Made by a program: the position numbers and the translations under genes
From: Oscarella lobularis
Taxonomy: Eukaryota > Porifera > Homoscleromorpha > Homosclerophorida > Oscarellidae
Assembly: GCF_947507565.1 (NCBI RefSeq)
Contig: NC_089193.1
Coordinates: 310,001-374,000 of the forward strand
DNA: 64,000 bases
Direction of reading: 5' to 3'
The notes under the pieces: model-generated
The model's database searches: none
Told to the model about the DNA's origin: nothing
Seen by the model: only the letters and a program-made list of their open reading frames with translations
Shown here: piece by piece, positions 11,567 through 22,300 of the stretch
Layout of the letters: every line of letters begins with the position of its first letter
Position numbering within the stretch: the first letter of the stretch is position 1

Positions 11567-13075
11567 TCATCGCACTCCTGATTCCTTTTCAATGGCTTGA
11601 CTCTTTTGTACAATCGCATAGCTGAGCCAATCATCGGATTCCTCCGCCGTCTCAAACTCTCTTCCCGCCACATAGTGGGGTGGCATTCGTTCCGGCGCAA
11701 GATACTGGGGACTAAGTGGCCCGGCTGATTTGGAGCTCTCCAGCAAATGAGCAGCTCCCAAGTCAGCTATTTTCACTTTCATATCCTTCGTCACCAATGC
11801 ATTTGTCGGACGAATGTCAGCATGAACGTAGGGACGAGGCTTGAGTCCGTGAAGATAAGCAATTGCAGACGTTATCTGAACGACGATGGAAAGCTGCTCG
11901 AAAGAAGAGAGATAAGATGTCGATAAGTGAGCTGCAGTGATCACTTCGCACACCGATCCCTCGAGCAATTCAGAAACAATTTGAAATGGGATTCTTTCAT
12001 CCGTCACAGCACCGCATACACGGATAATGTTGAGATGGTGGAGTCGACTCGCCACAAGAACTTCTCTCTGAAATAACGGAATTGTTGCTGGGGTAGTGAT
12101 GAGAGCGTGGAATTTCTTCACAGCGATTGAAATCCCGTGCCAGCGACCGATAATGACGTCTAACGTGTAACTCGTACGATAAAGCTTGTAATAATGATAA
12201 TTTCGTTCCACCTGCATATGCTCCAGAGCCGAGTTTTTCATCCGTTAGGGTAACTTGGTCTGCAGTAATGCTAAGTACGTCCTTAAACTCGCGAAGGTCT
12301 TTTTTAAATTCCTCGGCTGTTCTCCTAAAAAGAAGTTTAACGTTCAGACAATTATATAAATTAAAGTTTACATTTCAGCTTGAAGTTCATCATCTTTTTC
12401 CGTCTTTTCGGTTTCAAGACGACAACATTCGTTTCTACAGTTATTGCTGTTTTATTTAAAATTACTTCTTTTCGGTCTGACATATACCTCCAACTTTCCA
12501 CTTGTGCCTGAAGGGACTCGCGATGCCTTTCCATCTCGGAACTAAATAGAAAGTCCTTATTTCGATTAGTTAGCCGTTGCAAAGAACACACCGCTCTTTT
12601 TCTGCTTGGCGCGTCGACTCGCTTGGCGAGTCGACTCCTCAAGAGTTTCAGCTAGCTTCGCCTTTTCTTCTTCAAGAACAAAACGTAAAGTTCTGAAAAT
12701 CGGAGAAGTTCAATCGATTGCTAAAAACATTCTTTGCAGGTGTTACTATTACTTCTGCTCGTTCAGGTCCTCTGTGAGGCGCTTATTAGAGTCTCTAAGA
12801 TCTCGAGCAGTATCTCTCTCAATGGCGAGTTTACAGTTTAGCGGGAATAACAATGATAAAAGATTATCTGGTTCTAGTGTTTTTGCACCGCTGCGCAGCC
12901 AAATTGCTTTTGAGTTGCACATTTTCTCTTTGAGCTTTTGCAGCCTCCTGTTGCAAAACTTGGAGCCGCTCTTCCAACTGTGACCTAGAAATTGTGTGCA
13001 TATATACAAATAATTAATTAGAAGATCTTCCTTTTGTATCTACCGTTCACTTGTCGTCTCATTCGGAACTTTTGA
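11567..13075 (-). CDS. Coiled-coil protein kinase with altered catalytic motifs (possible pseudokinase)
   Basis: Reading leftwards, short coiled-coil exons (around 12985-12755, 12690-12610, 12545-12490, 12430-12375) rich in Glu, Lys, Gln and Leu are followed by an exon at 12324-12212 that ends in the glycine loop LGSGAYA. A 52-bp intron joins in phase to the last exon (12159-11567): DVIIGRWHGISIAVKKFH with the ATP-binding lysine. The catalytic loop reads HADIRPTNALV in place of HRD..N, and the magnesium motif reads ADLG in place of DFG. LSPQYLAPERMP marks the activation-segment end. The frame stops about 40 residues later without the usual DVYSFG helix, so the C-lobe is incomplete. Layout resembles coiled-coil Ser/Thr (TKL-like) kinases. 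HRD Arg is missing but its Asp is kept, so residual activity is possible. The start codon was not located. Confidence 0.65.
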
Positions 13076-13167
13076 TATCGCTAGTCTAAATATAATTTTT
13101 TTTTCTACGTAAGAAAGGCAAATCGCGAAGAACGTACTTTGATTCAAACCTTTCCTTTTTAACTGAT

Positions 13168-13362
13168 ATGCCTAGGAAAAATGTTAGACCAACTGCTACT
13201 GCACTTAACTTTGATGTCATTACGAAAAGTGAAGTCAATCAAAAGATCAATAAATTTTCCACCAGACTCTCTTCCGCCCACAACGAAGACTTGAAAAATT
13301 CCGTCTCCGTGGCTTACGGAATGAAGAGTGTGAAGCCAAATAGGTTTTATGTCCGAGCATAA
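13168..13362 (+). CDS. Small open frame of unknown function
   Basis: A 64-codon frame starting with ATG and ending in TAA sits alone on the plus strand between two minus-strand genes. The product would be basic and polar, with no signal peptide, membrane segment or known motif. It could be a small gene, or chance coding in the 5' region of the neighbouring kinase. Confidence 0.2.
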   Translation: MPRKNVRPTATALNFDVITKSEVNQKINKFSTRLSSAHNEDLKNSVSVAYGMKSVKPNRFYVRA

Positions 13363-13380
13363 ATGAATCTAGAGACCAGT

Positions 13381-14360
13381 TTATTGCTCATGAATCTCTC
13401 GCCAATTCCTTACTTCGTAAGATTTTCTGCTGTCGAAGTCAAGAACAAAGGCGTGGTCAGACTGGTTCTCTTTCATCTCCCCGCCAACTAAAATGAAGCG
13501 ATTTCTTTCTTTCAGTCCCGGATCTGGCAATCGACAAATTCTATGATGTGATCGATAGGACGGGGCTGGATTAAATCTGATTGGAATCCATTGCTAAAAG
13601 ATTTCAAAATTAATCTTCAGCCTTGAAAGAGTAATTTTACCTTTGCTCTTAAATCAATGACAAACGAATCGGTCACATATTTATATTTTTGGTACCCTCC
13701 ATGAATTAAGCCCCGATGTCGATCTATCGTTTCGGTGGCAGCCCGGCGGCGTCCGCTAGGTTTAAGGCCGTCTAGTCGAAGATCCAACCAGTATCCTAGT
13801 ATTCAATGCTTAAAAAAACTTCCGAGTTTCAACTCCTGCGATTTACCTTATTCTCTATTCTTCTCAAAAATAAATTCATAAAGCTCATCATTCACGTCCC
13901 AGTCGCTTTCGGCTCCTAATTGAAGATGATCTCGAGGAATACGGTCGCAACCTCCTCCAAACATAATGAATCGTCCTCCAATTGCCCACAAACAGGCTTC
14001 GTGACGTTTCCACGGTTTCTTCTCATCAGGCGGCGTGGCTATTCGAAGCCATTTCATTTCTTGGGGATTCAATCCAAACACATCTTCAAGATCATCGCCT
14101 GAATTATTTAGTCTACCACCGTACGAATAAATAATCCCATCGATGACCACGCATTGTGCTCCATTGCAGGGCGGAGGAATGTCGTCTCCTTCGGCAACCC
14201 GACACATCCACTTCTTATCGCGAACGTTACAAGTCCAGATTTCCTCCCGGGGAAAAAAATATCCGTTGTCAGCCGTCTTGCCGCCGAAGACGTACAAGTC
14301 GTCGCCGATCAACGCGCTTTCGTGATCGAATCGAGAATCTGGTAGTGCGGCGCTGGCCAT
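13381..14360 (-). CDS. Kelch-repeat protein with one in-frame stop
   Basis: Three exons (14360-13847, 13795-13641, 13593-13381; introns 51 and 47 bp) join with matching phase to a frame of 294 codons. Kelch blades are visible: FDHESALIGDDLYVFGG, then IYSYGGRLNN, RHEACLWAIGGRFIMFGGG, LIHGGYQKYKY and RFILVGGEMKE, each with the paired Gly and following aromatic strand typical of a beta-propeller. Such proteins are usually binding scaffolds; no BTB or F-box is present. Codon 171 is TAA, one base before the exon 1 donor (GAATAAG followed by GTAAAT). Read literally, the protein is 170 residues and loses its last blades. Because the rest stays open and splices in phase, this looks like a recent nonsense change, a sequencing error, or a read-through stop. 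Confidence 0.7.
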
Positions 14361-15276
14361 TTAATTAATGGCGGAATTTGTTGTGTTCCTTGAGTTTTGC
14401 GATCGTGCAGCGAAACGCTCTATATCGAGATAGATTACTATTTGCGTAGCACAACATGGCGAAATGACGCTCTCCTCAACCTACTTGGAGGGCGCGCAAG
14501 CCGAGAAACGCGGAGAAACGACGAAACGATCTCAATAAGCGAAACGCCCTTAGGGTACGCACGTGAAGGTAAATCCCGGACACAATGGCAACTTCCCGGA
14601 AAATTAACCTACTGCGCTCAGATTACAACATTTTCGCAAACGGCTTGATAATTCACTGAATTGCAACGTTATTAGCTTTCGATCAAACCATGAGCGAGCG
14701 GCGTCCGTCATGTAGTTATCGAGATATGCTCACTTATATCCGAGTAGGGCAAATCACGTGAGGTCGAATTAGTGCAGGTACAGTACACGGACAATATCTG
14801 ATATCATCGCGAGAGCAACATCCAAAAAATGTACTTAATTAAAACATTATCTGAAAATTCAAATTTGCTCTATAGTTACAATGCATGGTGAGAGGAAAAG
14901 GGATGGCTCCTCTGGCCGTAGATTACGTATAGTCGTCGTACGAATACATAATTACATACAATGCACTCATTTTCTGCGTCTGATCTCAAGTCATACTTTG
15001 ATCACGTTTCCACTGTTAAGTTGCCCAAGAGAATGAAGCCTAATCGTGTTTACTTTTACTAATCAAGAGGTAAAGAAGGTAGTTATTGGAATGCTTCTCA
15101 AACAGGTTTCATATAACGCGACGATTACGCCTGGCACCGCTTAAGAAAATTGATTTTCATTATTGAAAGCTCTATTACTACTTTGATTTGGTTAATTAAA
15201 ACCAAACACCACCACAACACAGAACAATGTCAAAACACTCAACGCGATTCATTTTAGTCATTCGACCTCGTCCTGT
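14361..15276. other. Intergenic between ZYG11-like and kelch genes
   Basis: No coding exon is recognised. A block at about 14870-14970 (around CCTCTGGCCG and CGTACGAATA) resembles 35520-35610 in the same orientation, so a short dispersed repeat is present. The remainder holds the upstream region of the kelch gene on the left and the 3' flank of the ZYG11-like gene on the right. Confidence 0.4.
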
Positions 15277-17712
15277 TCAGCCTTCTTTGTGCACCGGACA
15301 TGCCATCATTACTGCCTCGAACTGGTCTTTCAACTCCGCCGGAATTGAGAGCCCGGAAACCACATCGACACCGACTTCTTTTCGCATAAGGCACAAAGGA
15401 CACAAACCAGTTTGAGCGAAATACTCTTGAGGATCAAAGGCGCTGCTGCAAAAGTATGCTAGATGGTTCAAGCCAAAAGTAGAGACGACGGGGAATTGAG
15501 AGCAGCTGCAAAGTTTCACTAAGGGCATAAGTGTCGTGTAAAGATAGCAACAGTATTCAGTTGTGCGTTCACAAAAGCCTTGTTTATTTTCACTGTTATC
15601 GAACACCTTAGCAACCAGAGCATTTCTTGCTTGGACATCGTGAGGCCAGATTGAGTCAAGTTCGTCGTTGACAATAAGGAGTCCGACCAAATACGAAGAC
15701 GAAAAACGCATTCTTTCAGTTGGCGAGCAGGACGCTGAATCGACAATGGCCTTGATGACCTTTGGCGAGCAAACTGAATGCGCCAAGTCGCGAATTTCTG
15801 CGATGTAGGAGAGGCATTCAATAGCCGCCCAGTAAATCTCATCCACACGAACATCCGTATACTCGCGATATAGATAATAATACGAACCTCTCAGAGCGAC
15901 TTCCGCCAAATTGTCCACAGCTTCGGGGACTCCGACGAAATGACGAAACAGATTCGGAACTCCATGGCACAGTGCACCAAGAGCACGAACAGTTGCATAG
16001 GCTTCGAAGACAAAGTCGTAGAGGCAAAACCACTTATATCGAATTCTTTCAATTTCACAATAGCAACCGAGGAAATAGCTTAGCCGGTCGCACAATTTAG
16101 AAAGATAGCTTTTATTTATAGCCAAATGCTGACGACTGGCGGCTGGCAGTTTCCTAAAAAATTTCCTAAGAGTGTTACACTTCAGAGCCGAGTCATCCGG
16201 AACACTGTCAATGACTGCCAGAGCTAAATGCAAAAGAAGAGGATTCGAACAAAAAGACGTCGGTAAATGAAAGGCAGTAGACAACAGAGCTTTAACAAAA
16301 CGGTCCTTGTCCCTTCTACTACCATCACGATAGTCCCGAATCAGAGAGAAAATATTTGGATTGAGAAGATGCTGAAAAGCAAATTCTAGCAGGCTGCAAG
16401 CTTGGCGGCTTAAAAAAACTGGTTCTCTGTTTCTCTCATAATCTAATGCCATTTTTTTATCAAGGGCGTCAAAGAAATTAGTCATGATGTTTGCCATCTT
16501 AAAATCCTTTTCAGTCTGCATGCGAAGAAGTCCAGCGTAAAGCATTGAAGAAAGTGGAGCAGGAAACGCTTCGCGGCGGCGAAACAGGCGGCGCCACAAT
16601 ATCGTGTCGTCATATCGAGTAAGAGCATCACAGAAAGAAGCGTAATTACGCAAGGCATGCTTGCTGCGATAATCATCAACGTTCTTCCCAATAGAAATTT
16701 GACAATTCTCAGCGCCAAGATCGTAATCCCATTCAGTTAAATTCTCGAGAACTTTGAGTTGACTGAATCGATTAGTGGCTCTTAGAACGTCGCACACGCA
16801 ATAAAGGGAGAGAGTGCCTGAAGAGTCAAGGTAAGTAAGTGAAGGAGTACTGGTTACAATTTCGTAAAGAGCTTGTTTCACGAGTGCTCTACCTGATTCT
16901 CTGTCACCGCACCAAGACACATAAGAGAAATCGACACTGTTCAAATAAGCAAGCTTGGAAAAGAATGCCGAAATCTTAGAATGCAACGCCTGAGTGAATT
17001 CCGAATCCGTGACAGGAACAAAGTTCAACGAATTTAGGCCAAGATGCTTGAGACCAACACATGCGAGACAGTCAGCCGTGGAGAAAACTTCAAAAAGCGA
17101 AACAGAAATTCCAGAAATGCATAGACGCTCCAATAGAGGCAGACTCGAAACGACAGTACCCAACTCTTCACGAGAAAGAGACGTGAATCCAACGTCCAAA
17201 TGTTTCAGATTCGAAAAGTGCGGGAGCTCGACCAATCCGATATCGCCGATGACATGACGGGTAGAGAAACTGATCAACGACTTCTTGCACTTGTCCTCGA
17301 CGATTTTCAAAAAAGGAGTCGACAGATCTGCCAGACACGGACTGAACGATATGTCAATGCTCGTCACGTCGACCAACTCTCCTATTTTGCTGACGATTGC
17401 GTTTGGGTCGACATTGGCGAGGCAGTAGAGAGGAGGCAAAGTCGTCAAACGAACGCGATTTCTATCGAGTAGAATATCGAGAATGCTTGCTGTCAGCTTT
17501 CCGCGTCGAGCGAGTCCGTCGATAATGCGGTTGGCGACAGGCGAAGGCAAATAGGCGGAACACGTGGGATCTCCCTGGCAGAGAAGAATCTCGGCGACGG
17601 AGGGCAAAGGAAGAGCCGGCATTTCGCCCAGTGAAGACAAACAAGGAACAAAGAACGTTTCGCACAGGCTTTTGACGGCCCAATCGGACAGCGTGTTGAG
17701 ATGAACGTCCAT
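15277..17712 (-). CDS. ZYG11-like leucine-rich repeat protein, paralog 1
   Basis: An intronless 811-residue frame. The N-terminal 100 residues (LPSPVANRIIDGLARRGKLT) are followed by leucine-rich repeats (LVDVTSIDISFSPCLADL, SNLKHLDVGFTSLS, LPLLERLCISGIS), and the rest is leucine-rich and helical like an armadillo-type repeat region. Order and length match the ZYG11/ZER1 family (about 700-800 residues), which in animals are substrate receptors for cullin-2 ubiquitin ligases that recognise N-terminal glycine degrons. That function is taken from the family. A paralog lies at 32708-35098, and a broken copy of this gene's 5' end lies at 38774-39125. The lack of introns contrasts with intron-rich neighbours and fits origin by retroposition. 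Confidence 0.8.
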   Translation of the reverse strand: MDVHLNTLSDWAVKSLCETFFVPCLSSLGEMPALPLPSVAEILLCQGDPTCSAYLPSPVANRIIDGLARRGKLTASILDILLDRNRVRLTTLPPLYCLANVDPNAIVSKIGELVDVTSIDISFSPCLADLSTPFLKIVEDKCKKSLISFSTRHVIGDIGLVELPHFSNLKHLDVGFTSLSREELGTVVSSLPLLERLCISGISVSLFEVFSTADCLACVGLKHLGLNSLNFVPVTDSEFTQALHSKISAFFSKLAYLNSVDFSYVSWCGDRESGRALVKQALYEIVTSTPSLTYLDSSGTLSLYCVCDVLRATNRFSQLKVLENLTEWDYDLGAENCQISIGKNVDDYRSKHALRNYASFCDALTRYDDTILWRRLFRRREAFPAPLSSMLYAGLLRMQTEKDFKMANIMTNFFDALDKKMALDYERNREPVFLSRQACSLLEFAFQHLLNPNIFSLIRDYRDGSRRDKDRFVKALLSTAFHLPTSFCSNPLLLHLALAVIDSVPDDSALKCNTLRKFFRKLPAASRQHLAINKSYLSKLCDRLSYFLGCYCEIERIRYKWFCLYDFVFEAYATVRALGALCHGVPNLFRHFVGVPEAVDNLAEVALRGSYYYLYREYTDVRVDEIYWAAIECLSYIAEIRDLAHSVCSPKVIKAIVDSASCSPTERMRFSSSYLVGLLIVNDELDSIWPHDVQARNALVAKVFDNSENKQGFCERTTEYCCYLYTTLMPLVKLCSCSQFPVVSTFGLNHLAYFCSSAFDPQEYFAQTGLCPLCLMRKEVGVDVVSGLSIPAELKDQFEAVMMACPVHKEG

Positions 17713-17989
17713 GTCGATTTTGATCCGGGTGTGCGATCACGTGACACCTGCTTCATCGAAAAGTTAGCGTTCTGACTGAATTTTTTCTCAAGACACGTTT
17801 CGGCTATAGTGGAATGCTGTTCAAAGTACCTATTCTAGGCGCTGTAGCTATTACGAAAAAGTGAGGCTCCCTAAGGGGTCTCACGAACAGTTCTCCGCTT
17901 GCGAAACGGCACGTAAGGCCCGCAGACGCGCGATTGTTATTCCGCTCAAGGATATTCCAATTGGCTATCCTTAGATTGAGCAGTCGTTG
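17713..17989. repeat. Upstream flank of ZYG11-like paralog 1, duplicated elsewhere
   Basis: This flank is repeated with few changes at about 39126-39400. Both copies hold a short plus-strand frame starting ATGCTGTTCAAAGT and a following stretch containing GGGGTCTCACGA. In the other copy the plus-strand reading after that stretch stays open to a possible GTAAGT donor near 39480, which hints at a divergent gene. Here the scaffold gap cuts it off. Confidence 0.6.
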
Positions 17990-18189
17990 NNNNNNNNNNN
18001 NNNNNNNNNNNNNNNNNNNNNNNNNNNNNNNNNNNNNNNNNNNNNNNNNNNNNNNNNNNNNNNNNNNNNNNNNNNNNNNNNNNNNNNNNNNNNNNNNNNN
18101 NNNNNNNNNNNNNNNNNNNNNNNNNNNNNNNNNNNNNNNNNNNNNNNNNNNNNNNNNNNNNNNNNNNNNNNNNNNNNNNNNNNNNNNNN
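17990..18189. other. Assembly gap (200 N)
   Basis: Two hundred consecutive N. The round length suggests a gap of unknown or estimated size. Translations across it are meaningless. Confidence 0.99.
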
Positions 18190-18817
18190 AAATGCATTTC
18201 TTGGGTTTGCTTTAGTAGCCATAAAACTAAATATAGCAACGAGATTACCCAAACTGGTACAGAAGCAAGCGGTGCGAAGAAAAAGTCACCCTTAAACTTC
18301 ATATTATTGAAAAATTCTGTCACATACCAGTACAGGACGTTACGCAAAATGCAGTTTGTTCAAACTTTATCATAGTGTTTGGTATATTGCCAAGAGCTAA
18401 GGCTACGTCAAGCTGACCATCTGCGTTTATTAATTTATCTATTGCGTTCTAAGAATTTCAGTTTGAGTGCTCTTATATAAAGATCGAATTTCAGATTCTT
18501 GGTATCACACTCTGGCTGTGATATCTTCATGAATCTCGATGCTGCTAAAAATGTACTTGCTCTACTTATGGAAGTCAAGAGCACTCCAGAGACAGATACT
18601 GTAAAAAGGCGTACTTTTATGTAATGTTTCTGACGTTGCGATAAAAATCAGCACGACAAATGCATTTGGCGTAAAGTACTGTATGCGGCAGAATTTTTCA
18701 TTAATACGAAGTTTTAGGGTGACTTTTTCTTCGCACCGCTTGCTTCTGTGCCAGTTTGGGTATTTTCGTTGCTATATTTAGTTTTATTGCTACTAAAGCA
18801 AACCCAAGAAATGCATT
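18190..18817. repeat. Inverted repeat beside the gap
   Basis: About 100 bases at 18190-18291 recur inverted at 18718-18816 with few mismatches, separated by about 425 bases. Shared landmarks are AAATGCATTTCTTGGG at one outer end and the complement of GGGTGACTTTTTCTTCGC at the inner ends. It may be a transposon with long terminal inverted repeats, or a local inverted duplication. The left arm begins directly at the gap, so more may be hidden. Confidence 0.75.
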
Positions 18818-19375
18818 TTCATGCACTAAACAGCCCAATTGCTTAGCAAAGTTACTCTTTTTTAAGCTGCTTTTGAAAATCGTTTCAAATACCTTACAGA
18901 AAATTCAGAATGTCCTTTTAGAAACGGATTTGGGCTTTGCAAACGGAATAACTGGTGTCCGAACACCGAGGTGCGATGTCGGTATATTCGTCGATTTTTA
19001 GCATGCGATAGACTAGACCATTTGGCTAAAGCTTTACTGCGTTCGAAAGCTCTATGATAGAGGATTTTGTGAAAAAAAATTCTAGGCGAAACATTAAAAT
19101 TTGAATGAGCTACGCATACGTGTCCGAAAGCGATACTGCTGTCCGAAAGCGGAGGATTTGACCTGCGCGCGCTAATCTTCTCATAAAATTATGAGGGTTT
19201 GGTCTATTGATTCGCGCTCTGGCACATCTTCCTGGCAGGGATTGGGCTTTCAAATGCGCCATAGGAAGCCAGAATCGGTTCGCTAGATTTGCTGTGCGAG
19301 CGTCCGAAATCGCAGAATGTCCGAAAGCCGAGGTCCTACTCTACTGTATTGTCATTTAGTCATTTAGCACGTATT
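18818..19375. other. Intergenic, upstream of the Death/NB-ARC gene
   Basis: No exon is recognised. The phrase GTCCGAA occurs several times (near 18958, 19121, 19140, 19301, 19317), giving a weak local repetition. The region should hold the promoter of the gene that starts at 19376, but no clear TATA box was seen. Confidence 0.3.
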
Positions 19376-22300
19376 ATGAACTGCAGCGACTTACTTCGAA
19401 AAATTATACGTAATCGCGATTCGTTCGCGAAAGACCTGCGGAGTCTTTCCAAGTCGACGAAAGATGTAAGGGAAACGTTAGAAAACCATTCATATTGCCA
19501 GTGAGAGATCACTCAATAGTTCCCAGCAAAAAAACTTATTAATTATTATTTGCAGCGATCTTCTCAGGCGGACGTTAAATATTTTCAAAGAAGACTTAGA
19601 GGTTTCCAAACGTCGTAAGTTAATTCGCGCAGAAGACAGCAATTTTGTCTAAACTTTGTTCCAGTGTTTCGCCTTGTGCGATCTTTCAAAGCTCATCGTG
19701 AAAAATTCGGCGTTGGTAAGAAACCGAAGCATTTTTGTTCATTTAACTTGTCATCTTCTGTAGAGAAAGATGCCGTCGATTTGTATCATTTTGCTTTCGA
19801 AGAAGTTGGGCACTATTGGAAAGAGCTCGGCGCTTCTCTCGGTTTTCGAAAAAGGGAGCTCGACGACATGGAGTACTTCCACGGGAGTCATCAACAGGGC
19901 GTAAACTACATGGCCTGGGCCATGCTCGAGAAGTATCGTGCTAAAAACCAATTTCGGTTTTCGTCTATTGAACTTCTTCGCCGAAAACTTGGTGAAGTGA
20001 AGAGGAGACGCCGAGTAGAAGATCGTCAGAATGAGAGAGAAATAAGCGGTAATTAGAAGTTTCATTACATGCAGGTGCTTGTGATGAGTTCTACTGTATA
20101 GCTCTTCTACCAAGCTGCATTATTCGCGACGGGAGGTTTTACGGACGCGAAGAGGAACTCGGGCAAATTGCCAATTATCTGTGGAACGGCAAAGCGAAAC
20201 AAAGTCGCGTTGAATCTGTTCAAATCCAACGTATTCAGGCAAGAGCTCTGCTGCGCAGAGATACTGTGGTTAAAGTCTTTATGCAGATTATTGCTGGAGT
20301 TGGAGGTGTTGGCAAAACAAGTCTTGCCTTCAAGTACGCTCTTCAATACGCCAAATCCTATTCAGATGGCTTATTCTACTTCAACTCTGAATCGTTCGCC
20401 TCGTTCTTAGTGTGGCTGAAAGAAAACGTACCTTTACAGTATTTCAACATTAAGTTGACTTATTTATTTATTTATTTATAGGTGGCTAAAGCAGTTGAGC
20501 TCAGCGGCTCGCACAATACTGTTACAATGTCTTCTCATGCCGACGCTCTTCGCGTCTTCTTTCGCTATCTCCGCAGTCGTCCTCGATCGCTCCTCCTTCT
20601 CGACAACGCCGACGACTTCGACTTTCTGAAGCGCTGTTTGCCCGGTCACGCCGTCGCGTGCCACATCGTTATAACGACGCGTCGAGCGCAAACGCACGAC
20701 GTCTTTCACGAGCGAAAGGTCAGCCTTCTCACTCTAAACGTTCTCGATGAGCAGAAAGCCGTCGTCGCTCTTCTTCACCTGTCTGGCATGCGACCAGAAT
20801 CGCACGCGACGATGGACTACAACGAGAGAAAGTATGCGGAAAAAGTTGCTGTCGGGCCACCGGTAGGACGACTGCCTCTCGCACTCGCTCACGCCGGATC
20901 TTTCATCGAACACCATCACTGCACGTTTCGTCAATACTGGTTAAAATTGGAAGCGGAGGCGAAGCGCTTGGAAGCGGCGGCGTTGAATCTAGACGCATTT
21001 CTGCGCTATTTTCACCTCTCCCACCTGAGGGATCATCTCGATCGATGCGGCGTTCACAGCGTGAACACTTTCGTCGAGTTCGATCTTGAGACGATGGGGT
21101 TAAACGCATTTGATCGGAAGTCGGTTTCGCGAGCGCGGGCGGCCCTTGCTGAACGGGAGCGCGTCTTTCTGACGTGGGAAATGGATCTCGACGATGTTCA
21201 CAAGGAGGACGAGTCGCACGGAGGTTATCGCTTTCTCGAGTGCTGCTCGGTGCTATCGTCTCAAGACATTCCGCTCGACGTCGTCGCCGACGCCGCTTTT
21301 TCGACGACGGCATCGCACGTCGACTTTCGTGTCATGCGTGCAATGAAAGCGTTGAACGAACGCTCGCTCGTCCAACGAATGAGTGAAATTGACAACGAAT
21401 CGTTTTCCGTGCACCATCTCGTGCAGGCGAGCGTCCTGCAGCGTCTCGGCGCCGACGTCGGCCATCTGACAAGGGTATTGGAGTCGACTGCGAATGCTCT
21501 TTTCAAGCGTCTTCCTCCTCCGGAGCATTTTCTCCTCGATTTTACCGATTCGTCTTTGCTCCGCATTGCTCCTCACGTCTATTCGGTTGCCGGAAAGATG
21601 CTCGAAGCCGGACTGCTCGTCGCCCCGCTCGTCGACTACGGCTGCGCATTGGCAATCGGCTTCTATCACTACGATGACGCTGTTCGGCTTTGCTCGTCTA
21701 GGGCTCAAGTTTTTGAAGCTAAGTTGGCCACCTTTTCCGCTGAGGAGATGCGACTCCTTCGACACAATTGTAAGCTGGCGTAATTTTTTTAATTTCTTTG
21801 GAGTTTCTTTATTGAAACAGATTACTTTCCTTTGGCGAGACTTTATTACGGCGTTGACAATTGGCACGATGGTGACGTGAGCGTGCGGAAAGCTCTTGGG
21901 GAAAGATGCTTGAGCGAACTTAGCCAAAGCGAAATAAGATCCTACAGACACGGTAAAGGCTATTTGACATTTGCGTTTGGGTGATCGTCTTCGTCATGCT
22001 CGCAGTGTTGTATTTACTTGCTGAGAGCAAAGTGCAAAGGGAAATGCTCGACGATGCCGAAGAGACGCTTCTTCGGCTGCTCAATGCGTATCCGTCTGAA
22101 ATAAAAACATCAGAGGCGGCTCACAATGCGTTTATGGGTACGTATTATTATAACTCTTTGTTTGCTCACGTCAAAAGTCTCTTTAAGTCTTTCTTCGTCT
22201 TGGATTCGTATACCAAAAATCGTGCCAATTTGATAAGGAGCAGGCGGTTCTAAAAAAAGCGCTGTATCTCGGAAATTGTGGCTTATTCCATTCAGGACTA

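Noticed and set aside
17934-18347. Four overlapping frames across 17990-18189
   Set aside because: They consist mostly of the N gap.
20903-21313. Arginine-rich minus-strand frames within the NLR-like gene (also 21253-21951)
   Set aside because: Shadows of the large NB-ARC exon; the sense frame carries the recognisable motifs.
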